From Ilyomonas sp965199905 (GTDB lineage: Bacteria > Bacteroidota > Bacteroidia > Chitinophagales > Chitinophagaceae), in NCBI GenBank assembly GCA_965199905.1, contig OZ241366.1, forward strand, positions 5,146,001 to 5,210,000: a stretch of DNA of 64,000 bases, written 5' to 3'. The notes below the pieces were generated by a model that saw nothing but the letters and a program-made list of their open reading frames with translations, ran no database searches and was not told where the DNA came from. The position numbers and the translations under genes were made by a program. This document shows positions 60,017-64,000 of this stretch, in pieces. Positions within the stretch are counted from its first letter, which is position 1. The number at the start of each line of letters is the position of its first letter.

Positions 60017-62293
60017 ATGGCGTTTGACATTGAAATGATAAAAAAGGTCTATGCCGGCTTGCCACAAAAGATTGAAGCCGCCCGCAACACTGTTGGAAGA
60101 CCCCTCACGCTTGCCGAAAAAATTCTTTATTCCCACCTTCACACAGATCAATCTTTAATCGCTTTCGAGCGGGCAAGGAACTATGTTGACTTTGCGCCCG
60201 ACCGTGTAGCTATGCAGGATGCCACCGCACAGATGGCCCTGCTGCAATTCATGCAGGCAGGTCGCCCGGAAGTTGCGGTGCCTTCTACGGTTCACTGCGA
60301 TCACCTGGTACAAGCCAAGGTTGGCGCGGTTGAAGATCTTGACATCGCGATGTCGAAGAATAAGGAAGTGTACGATTTTCTTTCTTCTGTTTCTAATAAA
60401 TATGGCATTGGTTTCTGGAAAGCCGGTGCGGGCATCATTCACCAGGTAGTATTGGAAAACTATGCGTTTCCCGGCGGTATGATGATTGGCACCGACAGCC
60501 ATACGCCAAATGCCGGTGGTTTAGGTATGATTGCCATTGGTGTTGGCGGCGCCGATGCCTGCGATGTCATGGCAGGTCTTGCGTGGGAGCTGAAATGGCC
60601 GAAGCTCATTGGCATCAAACTCACCGGCAAGCTTAGCGGCTGGGCAAGTGCAAAGGATATCATCTTAAAAGTTGCCGGTATACTTACTGTGAAAGGTGGC
60701 ACCGGTGCTATTGTTGAATATTTTGGTGAAGGCGCAGATAGCTTAAGCGCTACCGGTAAAGGCACCATTTGTAATATGGGTGCTGAAATTGGCGCCACCT
60801 GTTCCTTGTTTGCTTACGACGAAAAGATGGCGGCGTATTTAGAAAGTACCGACCGTTATGATATCGCCCAATTAGCCAACGGCATTAAAGAACATCTGCG
60901 TCCGGATGAAGATGTATATGCAAACCCGGAAAAGTATTACGACCAGGTAATTGAACTTGACCTGACTGAGTTAGAGCCGCATGTAAACGGTCCGTTCACG
61001 CCAGATTTAGCATGGCCCATCAGCAAATTTGCAGCGGCGGTTAAGGAACACAACTGGCCGGAACGACTGGAAGTTGCCCTGATTGGTTCCTGTACCAATT
61101 CTTCGTATGAAGATATTTCGCGCTCGGCATCTTTGGCTAAGCAAGCGGCTGATAAACATTTACAGGCGCAGGCTGAGTTTACAATCACGCCAGGTTCCGA
61201 ACAGGTACGTTTTACCATTGAACGCGATGGTTTACTGGAAACATTCGATGAAATTGGTGGTGTGGTTCTGGCAAATGCCTGCGGACCCTGCATTGGACAG
61301 TGGGCGCGCCACATGGACGACCCAACACGCAAAAACTCGATCATCACTTCTTTCAATAGAAATTTTGCAAAGCGTAATGATGGCAACAGCGGCACGCACG
61401 CATTCGTAGCATCGCCGGAAATTGTTACAGCGTTTGCCATTGCGGGTGATCTCACTTTTAATCCGTTAACCGATACATTGAAAAATGTAAATGGGGAAGA
61501 AGTAATGCTGGACGAACCAACCGGTTTTGAGCTTCCTCCAAAAGGCTTTGCAGTAGATGATCCTGGCTTCCAGGCGCCGGCAGAAGATGGCAGCCACATT
61601 GAAGTAAAAGTATCACCAACCAGCGATCGTTTGCAACTTCTCGAAGTGTTTCCGGCCTGGGAAGGCACCGACCTGAAAGGTTTACGCTTGCTGATTAAAG
61701 CCAAAGGAAAATGTACTACTGACCATATCTCTATGGCGGGTCCATGGCTTAATTATCGTGGTCATTTGGATAATATTTCCAACAACCTGTTGATCGGCGC
61801 TGTCAATTATTTTAACGAGCAAACCGACTGTGTAAAGAATGTGCTGACAGGCGAATACAGCAGCGTTCCCGGCACGCAGCGTGCTTACAAAGCAGCGGGT
61901 GTAGGAACTATTGTTGTGGGTGATGAAAACTACGGCGAAGGCTCGTCACGCGAACATGCGGCAATGGAACCACGTCACCTGGGTGTTCGTGCTATTTTGG
62001 TAAAATCATTTGCGCGCATTCACGAAACAAACCTGAAGAAGCAGGGTATGCTCGGGCTTACGTTTGCCAACAAGGACGACTACGACAAAATTATGGAAGA
62101 TGATGTGATTGACATTGATGGATTAACACATTTTGTTCCCGGCGAACCACTTACCATCGTGCTTCATCATATAGATGGCACGGAAGATAGCTTCGAGGTA
62201 AATCATACTTACAACGAGCAGCAGATTGAATGGTTTAAAGCTGGCGCTGCTTTAAATATCATTCGTGCGAAGTTTAATGCGCAGGCTAATTAG
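60017..62293 (+). CDS. acnA: Aconitate hydratase
   Basis: 758 residues, the length of the mitochondrial-type aconitase found in Bacteroidota. Isomerises citrate to isocitrate in the TCA cycle with a [4Fe-4S] cluster. The cluster ligands are Cys359 (GSCTNSSYED), Cys422 and Cys425 (ANACGPCIGQW). GGMMIGTDSHTPNAGGLGMI is the signature segment of the family. The swivel domain at the C-terminus has YGEGSSREHAAMEPRHLGVR. It is followed directly by a strong terminator. The gene symbol follows common use and the exact subfamily letter is uncertain. Confidence 0.96.
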   Translation: MAFDIEMIKKVYAGLPQKIEAARNTVGRPLTLAEKILYSHLHTDQSLIAFERARNYVDFAPDRVAMQDATAQMALLQFMQAGRPEVAVPSTVHCDHLVQAKVGAVEDLDIAMSKNKEVYDFLSSVSNKYGIGFWKAGAGIIHQVVLENYAFPGGMMIGTDSHTPNAGGLGMIAIGVGGADACDVMAGLAWELKWPKLIGIKLTGKLSGWASAKDIILKVAGILTVKGGTGAIVEYFGEGADSLSATGKGTICNMGAEIGATCSLFAYDEKMAAYLESTDRYDIAQLANGIKEHLRPDEDVYANPEKYYDQVIELDLTELEPHVNGPFTPDLAWPISKFAAAVKEHNWPERLEVALIGSCTNSSYEDISRSASLAKQAADKHLQAQAEFTITPGSEQVRFTIERDGLLETFDEIGGVVLANACGPCIGQWARHMDDPTRKNSIITSFNRNFAKRNDGNSGTHAFVASPEIVTAFAIAGDLTFNPLTDTLKNVNGEEVMLDEPTGFELPPKGFAVDDPGFQAPAEDGSHIEVKVSPTSDRLQLLEVFPAWEGTDLKGLRLLIKAKGKCTTDHISMAGPWLNYRGHLDNISNNLLIGAVNYFNEQTDCVKNVLTGEYSSVPGTQRAYKAAGVGTIVVGDENYGEGSSREHAAMEPRHLGVRAILVKSFARIHETNLKKQGMLGLTFANKDDYDKIMEDDVIDIDGLTHFVPGEPLTIVLHHIDGTEDSFEVNHTYNEQQIEWFKAGAALNIIRAKFNAQAN

Positions 62294-62305
62294 TTTAAAA
62301 TAGTA

Positions 62306-62339
62306 AAAAGCCGTCCCGACATGTCGGGACGGCTTTTTT
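62306..62339 (+). terminator. Strong terminator after aconitase
   Basis: A perfect 16-bp self-complementary sequence (AAAAGCCGTCCCGACA at 62306-62321 and its complement at 62322-62337) followed by T. In the folded form a loop of about four bases must open. It works in either direction because the A run on the left gives a T run on the other strand. Confidence 0.9.
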
Positions 62340-62354
62340 GTAACTGTAACTTAT

Positions 62355-62480
62355 TGGTTTCGTCATTGCAAGTTACGAAGCAGTCTGAGGATTGTATAAT
62401 GAGGTTACTAAGAGTAGCGAAGCTAACTGGCTTATTGTTTATAGATAGATTCTATTGCATAATATAGATTGCTTCGTGCC
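62355..62480. repeat. Dispersed inverted-repeat element, family C, copy 2
   Basis: TTTCGTCATTGCAAGTTACG and AAGCAGTCTGAGGATTG on the left, AGATTGCTTCGTGCCTCGC on the right. The ends (CGTCATTGCAAG ... CTCGCATTA) are imperfect complements. Related to the element at 190-312. Confidence 0.65.
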
Positions 62481-62544
62481 TCGCATTAAAAAAGCACAGT
62501 CTTGATATAAAAGTTCCGAAGCGCAAGCTTCGGAACCCTTTTTT

Positions 62545-62652
62545 ATTCGCTTTTTATAAAAGCTCAATCATTGCCCGGAACCTTGATGGGAGTGACACAA
62601 CTGCCGATCACCAAAGTGACGGACGATGGCTACCAAAACTGTATTTGTATTT
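62545..62652 (+). repeat. Dispersed structured element, family A, copy A6 (no central module)
   Basis: TTCGCTTTTTATAAAAGC, TTGCCCGGAACCTTGATGG, then directly CACAACTGCCGATCACCAAA and GTGACGGACGATGGCTACCA, AAACTGTATTTGTATTTGC. The central hairpin is absent, so this copy is the shortest full-ended form. It abuts the stop codon of glgC (62654-62656). Confidence 0.8.
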
Positions 62653-62653
62653 G

Positions 62654-63940
62654 CTACGAAATCACATATCCATCAGGCAGCACAGCGCCTTTCTTTACCA
62701 CAACAACGCCATCTTTGGCAGTGTAAAGAACATGGTCAACATCCTGCACGTGCGAGCCGCCTTCTATGCGTACATCGTTGCCAATGCGTACGTTTTTATC
62801 GATGATGGCGTTCTTAATAAAGCAACGCTCGCCAATGCCAAGCTCGGGAATGCCGTTGCGCTTGTTAGCTTCAATGGTTTCGAGCGTTTCGTAATAATCG
62901 TTACCCATAATGTAAGTGCAAACGATGTTGGAGCCGAAGCCAATACGGGCACGCACACCCACCAGCGATTGCTCAACACGCTCGGCAAGAATGATGGAGC
63001 CATCGGAAATAACGGTGTGCTCTAAGAAAGTACCGCTGATTTTTGCCGGCGGCAACATGCGGGCGCGTGTATAAATGGTGTTTTTGCTGTCGAATAAATT
63101 GAACAGAGGTACATCTTGCGTTAGCGCAATATTGGCATCGAAAAAGGCATAGATATTTCCAATATCTGTCCAGTAACCTTCGTATTGATACGAAATCACT
63201 TTAAAGTTGTTGATGGAGCTTGGGATGATTTCTTTACCGAAGTCTTTGGCGTCGGGAAACTCATCTTTCAGCAATCCATCGAGTATGTTGCGGTTGAAGA
63301 TATAGATACCCATGGAAGCGAGGTAATCTTTACCTTCTTTTTGCATGTCAGCTCCGGTATCGCTCACCCAGTCTTTATGCAAGTCCTTTGCAGGTTTTTC
63401 AATAAATGAAGTAATAAAGTTGTCGTCATCCGCTTTGAGGATGCCGAAATCGGTAGCATCATCGCTGTTTACCGGGATGGTGGCAATGGTAATGTCGGCA
63501 CCTTTGTCGCGGTGATTAAGAATCATTTCGGCAAAGTCAATCTGGTATAGCTGGTCGCCGCTAAGGATGAGCACATACTCAAAATCGTTATTGCCGATGT
63601 GGCGCAACGACTGCCTTACTGCATCGGCTGTACCCTGAAACCAGTTTGGGTTGTCAGGCGTTTGCTCAGCCGCAATGATATCAACAAAACCTTTGCTGAA
63701 ATTGCTGAATGAATAGGTATTCTTGATGTGCTTGTTGAGCGAGGCGGAATTAAACTGCGTGAGCACGAACATGCGGTGAATATCCGAGTTGATGCAATTG
63801 GAAATAGGAATATCTACCAGGCGATATTTACCGGCAATAGGAACAGCAGGCTTGGAACGGCTGGCAGTGAGCGGGTACAAACGGGTACCGGCACCGCCAC
63901 CCAAAATAACGGCAACAACTGAGTTAGATAATGAAAACAT
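62654..63940 (-). CDS. glgC: Glucose-1-phosphate adenylyltransferase
   Basis: 428 residues. Makes ADP-glucose for glycogen synthesis. The N-terminal nucleotide-binding start is VILGGGAGTRLYPLTASRSK then PAVPIAGKYRLVDIPISNCI. The sugar site has ILSGDQLYQIDFAEMI and FIEKP. Left-handed beta-helix repeats form the C-terminus (GERCFIKNAIIDKNVRIGND). The stop codon touches repeat A6. The glgA end lies 7 bases upstream in the same direction, so both form an operon. Confidence 0.96.
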   Translation of the reverse strand: MFSLSNSVVAVILGGGAGTRLYPLTASRSKPAVPIAGKYRLVDIPISNCINSDIHRMFVLTQFNSASLNKHIKNTYSFSNFSKGFVDIIAAEQTPDNPNWFQGTADAVRQSLRHIGNNDFEYVLILSGDQLYQIDFAEMILNHRDKGADITIATIPVNSDDATDFGILKADDDNFITSFIEKPAKDLHKDWVSDTGADMQKEGKDYLASMGIYIFNRNILDGLLKDEFPDAKDFGKEIIPSSINNFKVISYQYEGYWTDIGNIYAFFDANIALTQDVPLFNLFDSKNTIYTRARMLPPAKISGTFLEHTVISDGSIILAERVEQSLVGVRARIGFGSNIVCTYIMGNDYYETLETIEANKRNGIPELGIGERCFIKNAIIDKNVRIGNDVRIEGGSHVQDVDHVLYTAKDGVVVVKKGAVLPDGYVIS

Positions 63941-63947
63941 GGTGTTT

Positions 63948-64000
63948 CTATTTTAAACTTTGATAAAGACTAATGTATTGCTGAACGGCATTTTCCCAAC
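63948..64000 (-). CDS. glgA: Glycogen synthase, C-terminal end (partial)
   Basis: The last 16 codons before TAG at 63948-63950 (minus strand) read WENAVQQYISLYQSLK, which is the typical end of bacterial glycogen synthases (W-x-x-[AS]-x-x-x-Y-x-x-L-Y). The gene continues beyond the window. Its position just before glgC supports this. The call rests on a short tail plus context. Confidence 0.7.
   Translation of the reverse strand, partial: WENAVQQYISLYQSLK

Noticed and set aside
60937..61704. 255-codon minus-strand frame inside aconitase
   Set aside because: Antisense to a conserved enzyme with all cluster ligands present; no independent evidence.

Overview
The window looks like chromosome of a Bacteroidota member, most likely the Chitinophagaceae (an inference from gene families; no rRNA gene is present). 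Signs of this are promoters close to the Bacteroidota -7 consensus TAnnTTTG, an arabinose regulator of the Nudix plus winged-helix type, a Bat-type operon, a GlxA/AraC regulator, many secreted glycosidases and lipoproteins, and intergenic regions rich in dispersed repeats. Both edges cut genes: bases 2-97 are the 3' end of a GH51 arabinofuranosidase, and 63948-64000 (minus) is the 3' end of a glycogen synthase.

Region 1-11 kb is an L-arabinose locus. An intact secreted GH51 arabinofuranosidase is followed by araB, araD, araA, a sodium/sugar symporter and an AraR-like regulator. Around the GH51 gene lie relics of at least four more glycosidase genes (GH27-like, two GH43, one GH30-like). Three of them keep an N-terminal and a C-terminal piece but have lost the middle. 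uppS and a large FG-GAP/ASPIC lipoprotein gene follow. Region 15.7-20.3 kb is a galacturonate module (ExuT-like transporter, uxaB, uxaC). Together the two modules suggest growth on pectin-type side chains, but no SusC/SusD pair lies inside the window.

Region 20-24.4 kb has a frameshifted small gene, pdxJ, a Dabb protein and lepA. Region 24.7-32 kb is a capsule/exopolysaccharide export locus: Wza-like lipoprotein, Wzc-like tyrosine autokinase, sulfotransferase, flippase and O-antigen ligase-like polymerase. At 32.3-33.7 kb an AT-rich pair (Crp/Fnr regulator and HXXEE membrane protein) sits between perfect 11-bp inverted repeats and looks acquired. Next come an isoaspartyl peptidase, a stand-alone C-terminal half of CarB, a PDZ aspartyl protease, and a four-gene group (acyl-CoA dehydrogenase-like, PIG-L deacetylase, NodS-like methyltransferase, glycosyltransferase).

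Region 41-52 kb is mixed: a relic island, an intact GH43, thioredoxin, a small operon ending in a HAD gene with an in-frame stop, a membrane glycosyltransferase, a DUF1080 protein, a Tat-exported epimerase-like protein and ligA. Region 52-58 kb holds OsmC, a lipoprotein and a short Bat operon (moxR, DUF58, BatD-like, batA) interrupted by a four-helix-bundle gene. Region 57.8-64 kb has a lone hisH, a GlxA-type regulator, a PspC protein, aconitase and glgA-glgC.

The most unusual signal is non-coding. A dispersed intergenic element, family A, has six long copies and three partial ones in both orientations. Its ends are conserved, and its central arm is self-complementary in every copy where that arm is present and readable, although the arm sequence differs between copies.
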